From Paenibacillus beijingensis (lineage in GTDB: Bacteria > Bacillota > Bacilli > Paenibacillales > Paenibacillaceae): a stretch of DNA of 64,000 nt. Under the pieces are notes generated by a model. The model was not told the DNA's origin. It saw only the letters and a program-made list of their open reading frames with translations, and did not search any database. Both the position numbers and the translations under genes were made by a program. The DNA lies in assembly GCF_000961095.1 (NCBI RefSeq), contig NZ_CP011058.1:2504501-2568500 (forward strand), given 5' to 3'. Shown one piece after another: positions 16,877 through 25,575 of the stretch; the first letter of the stretch is position 1; the number at the start of each line of letters is the position of its first letter.

Positions 16877-17557
16877 TTACTGGGCATAATCGCCCGTATA
16901 ATTAATGAGAGATACATCCGATACGCCTTCAATTTCGGACAGTTGGTTGACGAATGACGTATTGTCGTCACGCAGTCTAAGCTCGACGGTCAGTTCAATC
17001 ATATCCTTGCGCACCGTTTTGGAACGCAGGGTGTAGGTGAACTTACTCAGCGCCGTCCTGACATTCTGGGCTGCGGCATCCGAATGCCGAATAATGAGCA
17101 GATAAGGCTGCTCGCGAAGCTTGCGGCGGGATAGCCAGAGCAGGGCGGCGCCGACGGCCAAAGAGCCGATCAGAGCGACGGGATACAGCTGGGCGCCGGT
17201 TGCGATCCCGGCGGAGATCGCCCAAAACATGTAGACGATATCGAGCGGGTCCTTCACCGCGGTCCGGAAGCGGACGATACTGAGCGCGCCGACCATCCCG
17301 AGCGACAAGACAATGTTGGTGCTGATCGTCATAATAATAAGCGACGTAATCATCGTCATCAATACGAAGGTGACGTTGTAGTTATAGCTGTACACAACGC
17401 CGCGGAATGTTTTGCGGTAAATATAGAAAATGAACAATCCGATCCCGAAAGAGGCCAGCAGCGACAGCAGAATATCGACATACGACACATTGCGGAAGGC
17501 GTCGAGATGAAGGACGCTTTTTTTGAATAAGTCTTGAAAATTCGTAACATCGTTCAT
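16877..17557 (-). CDS. DUF4956 membrane protein
   Basis: A 226-residue protein with about four membrane segments in the first 140 residues and a soluble C-terminal domain. The central MVGALSIVRFRTAVKDP motif is the hallmark of DUF4956. It is the last gene of the Pel operon, 15 nt after the VTC gene, with an AAAGGGG site. DUF4956 genes commonly accompany CotH and VTC-domain genes, exactly as here; the joint function is not established. The C-terminal ~80 residues look like a small alpha-beta regulatory domain. Confidence 0.85.
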   Translation of the reverse strand: MNDVTNFQDLFKKSVLHLDAFRNVSYVDILLSLLASFGIGLFIFYIYRKTFRGVVYSYNYNVTFVLMTMITSLIIMTISTNIVLSLGMVGALSIVRFRTAVKDPLDIVYMFWAISAGIATGAQLYPVALIGSLAVGAALLWLSRRKLREQPYLLIIRHSDAAAQNVRTALSKFTYTLRSKTVRKDMIELTVELRLRDDNTSFVNQLSEIEGVSDVSLINYTGDYAQ

Positions 17558-17572
17558 GATGCAAGTTCCCCT

Positions 17573-18283
17573 TTACGGTTTAAAGTGAAGCATGGCGGCT
17601 TCCCGGCAAATGACATATTTGGAAATGGCGGAACGGTTGCTGGTGCTCGGAGCGGCGAGGGACCGGATCGCATCGGGCAAGTAACGGTCGTATTTCACTT
17701 CCAGAATCGTGCGGGACGTGTCCAGTGCTTCCCGCAGCACGAGATGGGGCGAAAACAGGTCGAAGGAGCCGATTCCCGCGCTCAGTTTTTTGTCAAACGT
17801 GATGCGCACATTTCCGTATGGGTAAACATAAGCCTCGCGGATGTAATCCACGATGGCTGCCGGACGGAAGCCGCGCTGCGTGATCTCCATATAAAAATCG
17901 CGCAGCAGCGGATGTTCCTCATGACGCAGGAGCGAAGCGTCCCCCTCGAGCAGTTTGACATAAGCGTCGCGGGTAAGCGTCGCGCCTTCTTTGTTCACGT
18001 AGTCCCCGTATTTGCTTTTCCGCTCCAGCCGGATGATGGAATCATCCTCGTTATAGATACGGATTCGGTATTTGCGCCTGCCGAATATGCCGTCGTTTTT
18101 GTCATATAGGGCGTGATCCTGGGGACCGTCGAAATAAAGGCTGCGAATGTTGTACCCTTCCGGGCTCCTTGAGTTGGAGTCCAGAGGGAGCACGGCGGAA
18201 ATACGCTGGCGGATCGTCAAGTATTCATGTATATGCAGGAAATATTTTAACTCGTGGCGGAGTTTGCGTCCCATAAATTCCAT
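17573..18283 (-). CDS. VTC-domain protein (polyphosphate-polymerase fold)
   Basis: A 236-residue protein with the tunnel-fold basic residues of the VTC/triphosphate tunnel metalloenzyme superfamily: RHELKYFL, YNIRSLYFD, RRKYRIRIYN, IIRLERKSK, ILEVKYDRYLP and SAISKY. In yeast Vtc4 this domain makes polyphosphate from ATP; most bacterial VTC proteins are untested. It begins 5 nt after the CotH fusion gene and shares an AGGTGA site in its stop region, implying translational coupling. Together with CotH and DUF4956 it may supply or sense a phosphorylated polymer or nucleotide; this is inference. Confidence 0.87.
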   Translation of the reverse strand: MEFMGRKLRHELKYFLHIHEYLTIRQRISAVLPLDSNSRSPEGYNIRSLYFDGPQDHALYDKNDGIFGRRKYRIRIYNEDDSIIRLERKSKYGDYVNKEGATLTRDAYVKLLEGDASLLRHEEHPLLRDFYMEITQRGFRPAAIVDYIREAYVYPYGNVRITFDKKLSAGIGSFDLFSPHLVLREALDTSRTILEVKYDRYLPDAIRSLAAPSTSNRSAISKYVICREAAMLHFKP

Positions 18284-18288
18284 CGGGT

Positions 18289-21200
18289 CTAGTTCACCTT
18301 CACTTCCCGTACACCGAAATATTTAGTCCCCTCGATATCCACATGCGTGTCAAAGGCAATCTGGCTGTGTCCGTTGCCGTCGCTGACGGTAACCTTCCAA
18401 TAATAAGTTCCCGGCTGGAGCGATTTCAGCTGAACGGCGGTTCCGCTAGTCGTCTGCCGCTTGACGACGGACGTAATGGCGGGATCCTTTGCGAGTGTCC
18501 ACTCGTAAACGAGATCGTCTCCCTGCAGGTCGAAGGAACGCTCCCATGGAAACGTAACCGTGTCTCCCTTCTGCAGAATATCGCCGAGGAAGAACGGTTT
18601 GGGCCGGAGCAAATCCTCCTTGAACCGCTGCATGGAACGCGCCGGCGTGGAGGCGATTTGCCGGTATTGCTCATCCATCCGGCCGAATTGAATCGGCAAG
18701 AAGCCGATATCGGGATAATTCTTCATGACAGGCTGGACAACGGGGGCATACCGGGACAGCAGCCTGGAAACCGTTGTTTCATTAATATAAGATTGATAAA
18801 GCTCATTCATCTTCGCTTCAAGCAGTCTGACATTCTCTTCGCTGCGGAAGAAGCGGTTGTGCAGCTTGACCCCCCAATAATAGCTGATCCCGGTTGCATA
18901 AGGGCTTAATCTTCCCTTCAATCTCTCGAGTTCCCATCCTCCGTCATAATCCCACGGCAGAAAGTACCACTTATTGGAGTTTAAAGGCGAATAGATAAGG
19001 AAGTTATGCGAACTCGTATCCATATTGTCCATCAGTATGTTGGAAGCGACCCAAGTCAAATAGTTGTCCAGATCAAAATGCTTCTCCATCACCTGGTTAA
19101 TCGGGATCGAGAGATTATTGACATCATCCAGCATCCCGAGCAGCTTCTGATGCTCTCCATAACCTTCGATGGACAGCCTCGTTTCGAACTTGGCCTTATT
19201 GTAGGCAGGATCGTCATGTGCCTTCAGCTCGTCCGGATAACGCAGAAACTCGAACATTTCGGCCTTGTACAGATAGCCGTACGGGTCAAGCCGATGGGTG
19301 CGAAGAAACCGTTTGTTCGGCTGCTCGACATGAGTGAACAGCCCGTAGTCCTGAAAGCCTGTGCCGGCGGAACCCCGGCTGTCGCTCAAATCCTTGACGA
19401 ACAGACGGATAAACTGGGTGCGCAAACCGGCCATATCCGGGATCGTTTCGAACAGGTCGAAGCTCAGTTTATTGCGCACACGCGAAGGATCGGGAGAATG
19501 CTTGTTCAAGTTAAGCGTTCGCTGGCCGCGCCAAAGACCGCCCTGGTCATCGAGCTTGATTTTATAGGACCGTTGCGCTGAGTAGCGGGTGGAGTTCCCG
19601 CGCAGACCGATGGTGGCATTGGCTTCCTTTGCGCTGTAGCCGTAACCATCCGCGGCAGGGCCGCTGCCATCCGGCGAGCCCTCCTGCACGACCGCCTTCA
19701 GCGTTCCTTCATATTCCCCGCCTTCCATACTGTTAAGCCGATACCAGTCGAACGGATTCGGCCCGCCGCTTTCATCGGGGAGAACCGTCACATAGAAAGC
19801 GGTGATCGAGTTGTCCTGATCGCTCTCATAAAGCCGCTTGTCCTCCACCAGCTTGTCCGGCGTAACGGCGGTTTGCGGCGGCTTTTCCGCTTCTGTCGCT
19901 TCCAAGGTTTCATTCGTCGCAGAGTCGTTGGTACAAGCGCCGAGAAGCACGGCCAATGCCAGCAACAGCAGCATGGTCATTGGCGATTTGGGCAGCTTGC
20001 GGCGCGAGAGGGCGGAAGGCCGTGGCAGTGTTGAAATAGGCTGCGCACAGAAAGTATGGTAATCGATCCGCTCGGCATACCAGACGATTCTTGCGAGCGA
20101 GGCGCAAAGCGCGGCCATCGAGGCGGCGAGCATGCCGAAGCCATGAGCCTCCGCATGCATCGTCCATGCGCTTAGGGCGGCGTTTAATATAACAAATGAA
20201 CTGCTGATCATAAGAACACCTTTCCGGTCGTCGAAGTAAAGAAGTAGAAGCATAATGACAAAAGCGATGATAAACAGATAATAGCTGAGTACGAGCACCA
20301 TATAGATTTGCAGCTGCCCGGTGGAGAATCCGATCATCGGCAGCAGCTGAAAGCCAAGGGCTACGGAAATAACCGAGAAAATTAACTGCACCTCCATAAT
20401 GAAGGCAATCTCCCGCATAAGCGTTTGCTGCATTTCCTTGCGGGCGGAAGCAAGGTCCGCAATGGTGCCTCCGGTCAGGATCAAGGTGTAATACTGTTTA
20501 AATTTCTCATAAAATGTCGTCTCCACCACCACGACAAACGTAACCAGCGTCGGCAGCACCGTAAGATAAGCATAGAACACCGGCGTATCGTAAAAGGGAG
20601 AGATCCGGTAACCGCCGGCGATCGCTTCATTCATCGGTCCCAGCCAGTATACAAAGCTGTGCACATAGACGCCGGCGTAGAAAAAGGTGCCAATCATCAT
20701 CAAGGAAGGGTACCGGCGGACATAAGCCAGAAAGCTGAAATAAAGGCGGCAGTCGCGAGGCGGCAGATTCTTCTCGAGATGGATGCTTGTCAGCAGAATG
20801 ACCGGAAAAAAGCCGATATCCATGGCAGCAAGCATGCCGGCCGCTGTCTTCCAGGGCGTAAACTCGGCCAGCAGCCAGGCACAGGCGATGCCTGCCAGCG
20901 CTCCGATGAGAAAGCTGCGCGTAATGCGCTTGTAGTCCTTCAGCACGGTCAGGAGCACGGCCTGCAGCCAGAGGACAATCAGCTCGCTGAACAGCAGCAG
21001 AGCGGCCATCTTATAGCCGGCGGGTGCCTGCACCCCGTGCAGGAACAGCCAAGCAACCAGCAGGCCGAGCGGCAGGCAAAGGGCGGACGAGCCGTAATAG
21101 GAAGACAGCAAATGCTCAGGCTGTTTTTTAAAGAGCATATCCGCCATAAAGCGGCTCAGCGTCATCGACAGGCCGCCGGTTATAAGGACGGAAAAAATGA

Positions 21201-21408
21201 AAGCGTAGACGACCGTCACCAGGAACAGCTCTTTGTCCGCATAGCTTCCTCCGGCGCGGGTCAGCAGAAAGTTGATGGCGATCACCATAATCATGCAAAG
21301 AACCATCGGACCGACGACGGTCATCGATGAGTAGCCGTAAGCCCGGAGCTGCCCGAACAAACTGTCGGAGCGGTATAACTTTCTTAATTCGAAGCCGATT
21401 CCCGCCAT
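18289..21408 (-). CDS. pelG: PelG fused to a CotH-kinase-like lipoprotein domain
   Basis: A 1039-residue fusion. Residues 1-455 are PelG, the Pel polysaccharide flippase: MAGIGFELRKLY start, about twelve membrane segments and the YDTPVFYAYLTVLP region. Residues ~470-492 form a complete lipoprotein signal: RRKLPKSPM, a Leu/Ala core and the lipobox LLGAC with Cys492. Residues ~540-900 match CotH: IGLRGNSTR, RTLNLNKHS, YLYKAEMFEF, then NMDTSSHNFLIYS and FLPWDYDGGW, the likely catalytic Asp/Asn region. A C-terminal Ig/Fn3-like module ends in PGTYYWKVTVSDGNG. The join has no stop or obvious internal ribosome binding site at Met477 (19980). Its start overlaps pelF by 25 nt. Confidence 0.87.
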   Translation of the reverse strand: MAGIGFELRKLYRSDSLFGQLRAYGYSSMTVVGPMVLCMIMVIAINFLLTRAGGSYADKELFLVTVVYAFIFSVLITGGLSMTLSRFMADMLFKKQPEHLLSSYYGSSALCLPLGLLVAWLFLHGVQAPAGYKMAALLLFSELIVLWLQAVLLTVLKDYKRITRSFLIGALAGIACAWLLAEFTPWKTAAGMLAAMDIGFFPVILLTSIHLEKNLPPRDCRLYFSFLAYVRRYPSLMMIGTFFYAGVYVHSFVYWLGPMNEAIAGGYRISPFYDTPVFYAYLTVLPTLVTFVVVVETTFYEKFKQYYTLILTGGTIADLASARKEMQQTLMREIAFIMEVQLIFSVISVALGFQLLPMIGFSTGQLQIYMVLVLSYYLFIIAFVIMLLLLYFDDRKGVLMISSSFVILNAALSAWTMHAEAHGFGMLAASMAALCASLARIVWYAERIDYHTFCAQPISTLPRPSALSRRKLPKSPMTMLLLLALAVLLGACTNDSATNETLEATEAEKPPQTAVTPDKLVEDKRLYESDQDNSITAFYVTVLPDESGGPNPFDWYRLNSMEGGEYEGTLKAVVQEGSPDGSGPAADGYGYSAKEANATIGLRGNSTRYSAQRSYKIKLDDQGGLWRGQRTLNLNKHSPDPSRVRNKLSFDLFETIPDMAGLRTQFIRLFVKDLSDSRGSAGTGFQDYGLFTHVEQPNKRFLRTHRLDPYGYLYKAEMFEFLRYPDELKAHDDPAYNKAKFETRLSIEGYGEHQKLLGMLDDVNNLSIPINQVMEKHFDLDNYLTWVASNILMDNMDTSSHNFLIYSPLNSNKWYFLPWDYDGGWELERLKGRLSPYATGISYYWGVKLHNRFFRSEENVRLLEAKMNELYQSYINETTVSRLLSRYAPVVQPVMKNYPDIGFLPIQFGRMDEQYRQIASTPARSMQRFKEDLLRPKPFFLGDILQKGDTVTFPWERSFDLQGDDLVYEWTLAKDPAITSVVKRQTTSGTAVQLKSLQPGTYYWKVTVSDGNGHSQIAFDTHVDIEGTKYFGVREVKVN

Positions 21409-22823
21409 GCTGCCGCCTCCTCATACTGTTGGTACAACCCGCGGTAGTCACGGATAAATTGCTCATGCGTATACCGGGCCCGCACCCGCTTATAGCCGTT
21501 TCGTCCCATTTCTTCCCGCAGCGCGCGGCTTTTGCAGAGCGAGATGACGGCTGCGGCCATCTGGTCATAGTGCATCACCGGGACGACCACTCCGGCTTGA
21601 CCGAAGTGATCGCTCACGCCGTACAGCAATTCCCGGCAGCTGCCGACGTCGGTCGTGACGCAGGGCTTGCCGGCCGCCATCGCCTCCAGTACGGCAAAAG
21701 GCATCCCTTCGCTGATGCTGGACAACAAAATGATATCCATCCGCGGAAGGTACTCCTGAACATTGACCTGGCCCGTGAAGTGAATATCGCGGACGCCAAG
21801 GTTCCGGACGAGCTGCCTGCATTCCTCGGAATACGTCTCGTCTTCCTCGGATGGTCCCATAATATATAACTCGGCCGCTGGGATTTGGCGTTTGACGAGC
21901 GCAAAGCTGTTGATCATCGTCTTGATGTCCTTGATGGGCACAAGCCGCACAATGGCGCCGATCCGCACCTGCGCATCCTCCCGCTCCGCGGGCGAAGGCG
22001 TTTCGTCCGCCATTTTCACCCCGTTCGGAATAATCCGTATTTTATTCGCGTCGCAGCCGATTTCAACCTGGATGGCGCGATTGCGCTCGAACAGCGAAAT
22101 CACTTGATCGCTCATCGTATAAGCCGCTTCAGATAAATGGTAGAAATACTCGATCCACAGATCCTTGAAATAACCGAGCACCCAATCGGCCTTAATGATT
22201 TCCTCCTCCCGTTCCCGGGAGTAAATGCCGTGTTCGGTGAGCAGAAACGGCTTGTTGTACAGATGTTTGGCTAGCGCTCCGATGACGCCGGCATAGCCGG
22301 TCGAAACGCTATGGTACAGGTCGGCCTCCGGAATGGCGCTGCGGATCGTAAGAAAGAGCGGCAGCATCATGGAGCGGACGGTCCAGAACATTTCGGTAAA
22401 AGGAACCCGTGTGTACCGCTGCTCGCACAGTTCGACCACAAGGTCGAAAAAATGCTCGCTCATCATAATATCGGCGGCGGAAAGCTGCTTGTTCAAGCGC
22501 AAAAGGTCAAAAATCCCGGGCCAATCCACCGGTCCGTCTCCGCTGATCAGCGAACGGAGCGATTCCTGCTCACGGGCGTTCGGCCGAAACCGGTGCCGTT
22601 TGCTGCGCTGCTCATGCAGGTAACCGTCCAAAAAAATTTCGTGCACCTCCGTCAGGTTGGAAGGCAGCTTGTATTTAAACTTGCCGCGCTGCTTTTCCTC
22701 CGCGCCGATGGCAAACATAATAAACTCATGCTCCGGCAAATTTTGGGTAAGCGAGTGGATCCAGCTCGATACCCCGCCGGTGACGTACGGATAAGAACCT
22801 TCGGCAATCAGACAAATTCTCAT
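21384..22823 (-). CDS. pelF: PelF glycosyltransferase (GT4)
   Basis: A 479-residue cytoplasmic GT-B glycosyltransferase. The MRICLIAEGSYPYVTGGVSSW start is characteristic of PelF, the enzyme that polymerises the Pel backbone from UDP-linked N-acetylated hexosamines. Later motifs are IIPNGVKM, GQVNVQEYLPRMDIILLSS and the E-x7-E site SEGMPFAVLEAMAAGKP. It starts 2 nt beyond the deacetylase stop and overlaps pelG. The epimerase domain encoded at the head of the operon could supply UDP-GalNAc or a related sugar. Confidence 0.92.
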   Translation of the reverse strand: MRICLIAEGSYPYVTGGVSSWIHSLTQNLPEHEFIMFAIGAEEKQRGKFKYKLPSNLTEVHEIFLDGYLHEQRSKRHRFRPNAREQESLRSLISGDGPVDWPGIFDLLRLNKQLSAADIMMSEHFFDLVVELCEQRYTRVPFTEMFWTVRSMMLPLFLTIRSAIPEADLYHSVSTGYAGVIGALAKHLYNKPFLLTEHGIYSREREEEIIKADWVLGYFKDLWIEYFYHLSEAAYTMSDQVISLFERNRAIQVEIGCDANKIRIIPNGVKMADETPSPAEREDAQVRIGAIVRLVPIKDIKTMINSFALVKRQIPAAELYIMGPSEEDETYSEECRQLVRNLGVRDIHFTGQVNVQEYLPRMDIILLSSISEGMPFAVLEAMAAGKPCVTTDVGSCRELLYGVSDHFGQAGVVVPVMHYDQMAAAVISLCKSRALREEMGRNGYKRVRARYTHEQFIRDYRGLYQQYEEAAAWRESASN

Positions 22824-22825
22824 GG

Positions 22826-24661
22826 TTAAGCCTCTTTCAGTTCAATGGTAAACGTTGGCTCCGATGCACGTACAAGGTAGACGCCGTCATCAATTTTGCG
22901 CACCTCGCAGTCGGAGAGACGGGCGATTTTTTTGGTCGTGCGCAGGAAAAACGACAGATTGCCCCCGTTCCCGGACACCGTCCCTTCAATGGAATTGCCG
23001 TTATGCTGCAATTGAATGCCGCTCGTCAATACGTTCTCTACAGCCACGGCTGCCTGGGCGGAAGTCTTGGCTTCGAGCCACGGATACGTCATCTGCAGCT
23101 CTTTCAGCATATCCGAAAAGTGCTCATATAACGACTCCCATTTCATGTCGTGGTTCCGGTCCTCGTCGATGAGATCGTCGGGATGGACAAAATGGGAAAA
23201 GTAGCCGTGCAACGTAAGCGCCGAGGCCGCGAACCAAGTCCCGTAGGGCTCATTCATATACCCGGATGTAATCCTCGGCATTTCCAATACCCCGTCCTTC
23301 GCCAATTCGAACTCCTGCACATAAGAGAAGCCGCTGGCATCCTCGCCGTACAGCGAGGCGACGACGGCGACCTCCGGCCAGCTTCGCTTAAGAGCCTGTC
23401 GTCCTTCCGGCCCCAATACATTCGAGGGCGGGACATAGGTCGATAACGTGTAATTCGGAAAGGAAGCTTTCGCAAAACGGAGAGCCTCGTCAATCGACAG
23501 TGACATATTTTCCGGCGAAGACCATGCTTTGTATCCGTAGTTTCTTGCCGTCGTTTCATCCATCGTAAGCGACTGGTGATTGTAGCCGTGCAGACCGAGT
23601 TCTCCGCCTTGCTTGAGCAGTTCGCGTCCAAATGCAATCAGCCCCTCGCGATCCGAATCCTCGGGCGAACTGAAGGGTGCAGCTACATTGTGATTGTAGG
23701 ACTCGATGATCACTCCGCTGTACTTGACGTTGTATCGGCTCGCGGCCCGCAGCATATCCTTCCACCAGACATTCCGGTAAAATTCGGGCAGATCTCCTTT
23801 ATAACGAGGAGAGATGTCCAGTTCGGTCTTCGCCGGCAAAGGGGCGGGAAAATCATCGATATACATCACCTTGGCGTTGAACACCGGATAGATAAAATCC
23901 GGCTGCAGCATGGAAATGGCACCGGCCAGCAGGCCGCGGTTGATTTTCTCCTGCAGCATCGTCCCGTTGAACACCGTGAAGCTGCCGCTTCCATAGCGGC
24001 GGCTCCAGAGCAGCGGTGTTCCGTCCGAAGTGGCGGCATGGATATGGCTGTCGGAATCCAGCTCGACTTGCAGCACGGTATTGGTTATGAAATCATCATC
24101 GATATGGAGGCCGGATTGTCCGATAATTACGTTATCATAAAGCCGAATACCAGTTTTCGACACCCAGTTGCCTGTATCCAGAATACCCAGTTTGCGCGAC
24201 AGAAGGTAGTAGGCATCATCCGGCTCCGGCACAATCGTGAGAAGAACCGAACCTCCTTGCTCCACATAGGATGCGAGCCGATTGATATCTCCGATAAGGC
24301 GCAGAGACTCTAAGGAAATAATAACCGCCTGGCAGCCCCGGTAATCTGCACCCGCCTTACGGATGTCGGTCATTTGGACCGGTTTTTTCATATAACCGAG
24401 CACCCGGGATGCCTGCCCGTTCACCTTGGAGCTGAAAGCATCCGAACCGTTGTAAACCAGACAAAAAGGAGACCCGCCCGGCTGGGGAATGCCTGCCGAA
24501 GCGGCAGCCCGCATGCGCTGAGCCAGATCCCGGTTATCATTTTGGTTGCCGAATTTTTGGAAGAAGCTGGATTGTGTGAGCAGCAGGACGACCGCAATGA
24601 CGGCAATGCCGCCAATAATCATATAGATGCTCGGGTTCAGCCGTATTTTTTCTCGAGCCAT
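22826..24661 (-). CDS. pelA: Pel-operon polysaccharide deacetylase-like protein (PelA deacetylase role)
   Basis: A 611-residue membrane-anchored protein. An N-terminal anchor (~residues 10-35) is followed by an amidotransferase-like fold, a deacetylase core and a beta-rich tail. Catalytic-type motifs are YIDDFP (Asp pair at ~269-270) and HGYNH (His at ~358 and ~362), matching the metal-binding Asp and His-box of carbohydrate esterase 4 enzymes. It fits the DUF2194 annotation used for Gram-positive Pel loci; the glycoside hydrolase half of Pseudomonas PelA is absent. The ATG at 24661 is preferred to an upstream TTG because GGAGGG lies just before it. It probably acts on the outer face of the membrane. 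Confidence 0.82.
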   Translation of the reverse strand: MAREKIRLNPSIYMIIGGIAVIAVVLLLTQSSFFQKFGNQNDNRDLAQRMRAAASAGIPQPGGSPFCLVYNGSDAFSSKVNGQASRVLGYMKKPVQMTDIRKAGADYRGCQAVIISLESLRLIGDINRLASYVEQGGSVLLTIVPEPDDAYYLLSRKLGILDTGNWVSKTGIRLYDNVIIGQSGLHIDDDFITNTVLQVELDSDSHIHAATSDGTPLLWSRRYGSGSFTVFNGTMLQEKINRGLLAGAISMLQPDFIYPVFNAKVMYIDDFPAPLPAKTELDISPRYKGDLPEFYRNVWWKDMLRAASRYNVKYSGVIIESYNHNVAAPFSSPEDSDREGLIAFGRELLKQGGELGLHGYNHQSLTMDETTARNYGYKAWSSPENMSLSIDEALRFAKASFPNYTLSTYVPPSNVLGPEGRQALKRSWPEVAVVASLYGEDASGFSYVQEFELAKDGVLEMPRITSGYMNEPYGTWFAASALTLHGYFSHFVHPDDLIDEDRNHDMKWESLYEHFSDMLKELQMTYPWLEAKTSAQAAVAVENVLTSGIQLQHNGNSIEGTVSGNGGNLSFFLRTTKKIARLSDCEVRKIDDGVYLVRASEPTFTIELKEA

Positions 24662-24669
24662 ATCCTTTT

Positions 24670-25575
24670 TTACCCTCCTTTCGACCAATACCGGACAATG
24701 GTGATCGACTTATTGGACAACCGGATCGGTGAACGCTTGAGCTGTTCCAATGCCGCTTCAAGCTTATGGGGCAATCGGAGGACATAGTAGAGCTTGATCA
24801 TGACAAGATAAGCTTCTTCCTTCTCAGGAAAACGTTCCATATATCGACCGGCCGTCTGTTCGGCCGAAGCATAGTCCCCGATTTCCAAATCCGCGTCCAG
24901 CTTCTCGATATAAGCGGTCTCCGCTTGCGGATCGGCGTCGATCCAGTGTCCGAGCACCTCCGAATAGGTTTGCCGAAGCTGAAGATAGGTCTGTCTGTCC
25001 AGAAAGCCGCTGCGAATATAGTCCCTCAGCACCTCGGCATAGGAGGCAAGCACTTCACGGTCGGTGCGGTTTTCTTCGTACTGAACCGCAAGTGCCTGAA
25101 TGGTCAGGTTCAGCTTGCGCTTGATTTCCATAATGGCGCTTGCCGCGTAATGAGAGGTTTCGGTATCTTCATTGCTCACGGCAAGACGGAGCATTTCCAG
25201 GTGATCCAGCGACTGGGTTTTAAGCATATCGATCACGGCCTGTCTTCTCGAAGGCAGGTCGTTGATTGCAAGCGCCTCTTCAATCGAAACAACGTTCAGT
25301 TCCCGTTCCGTTTCCGGAGTATGCAGCTGTATGGACGCTGCTGAAGGAACGTCAAGAGAAGCGGCAGTCAACAATTCATTGAGCTGAAGTTCGCGCTGGG
25401 CGGTGTCCGTATCCCGTTGCGGACGCCTCCGGAAGAGCGGCAGCGTAAGGCCGACGACCGGGAAGGCGGCTGCAAACGAGAAGCGAACCCAGGCTTCCCG
25501 GGGACTGCGCCGGAAGCGCAGACCGATCATCAGGGCGCAGACGAGCAGATAAGCGATATAAAGGGCTTCAAACAT
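24670..25575 (-). CDS. pelE: PelE-like membrane/TPR protein
   Basis: A 301-residue protein with two N-terminal membrane segments and a helical, TPR-like cytoplasmic part rich in Ala, Glu and Leu pairs (for example ASYAEVLRDYIRSG and AEQTAGRYMERFPEKEEAYLVMIKL). In characterised systems PelE helps assemble the PelD-PelE-PelF-PelG membrane complex. It overlaps the upstream fusion gene by 8 nt, indicating translational coupling. The call rests on position and topology more than on strong motifs. Confidence 0.75.
   Translation of the reverse strand: MFEALYIAYLLVCALMIGLRFRRSPREAWVRFSFAAAFPVVGLTLPLFRRRPQRDTDTAQRELQLNELLTAASLDVPSAASIQLHTPETERELNVVSIEEALAINDLPSRRQAVIDMLKTQSLDHLEMLRLAVSNEDTETSHYAASAIMEIKRKLNLTIQALAVQYEENRTDREVLASYAEVLRDYIRSGFLDRQTYLQLRQTYSEVLGHWIDADPQAETAYIEKLDADLEIGDYASAEQTAGRYMERFPEKEEAYLVMIKLYYVLRLPHKLEAALEQLKRSPIRLSNKSITIVRYWSKGG

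Noticed and set aside
20425..21330. A 301-codon ORF on the plus strand inside pelG
   Set aside because: It is antisense to the clearly conserved PelG frame and its product is rich in His, Gln and Arg with no family character; a GC-driven shadow ORF.
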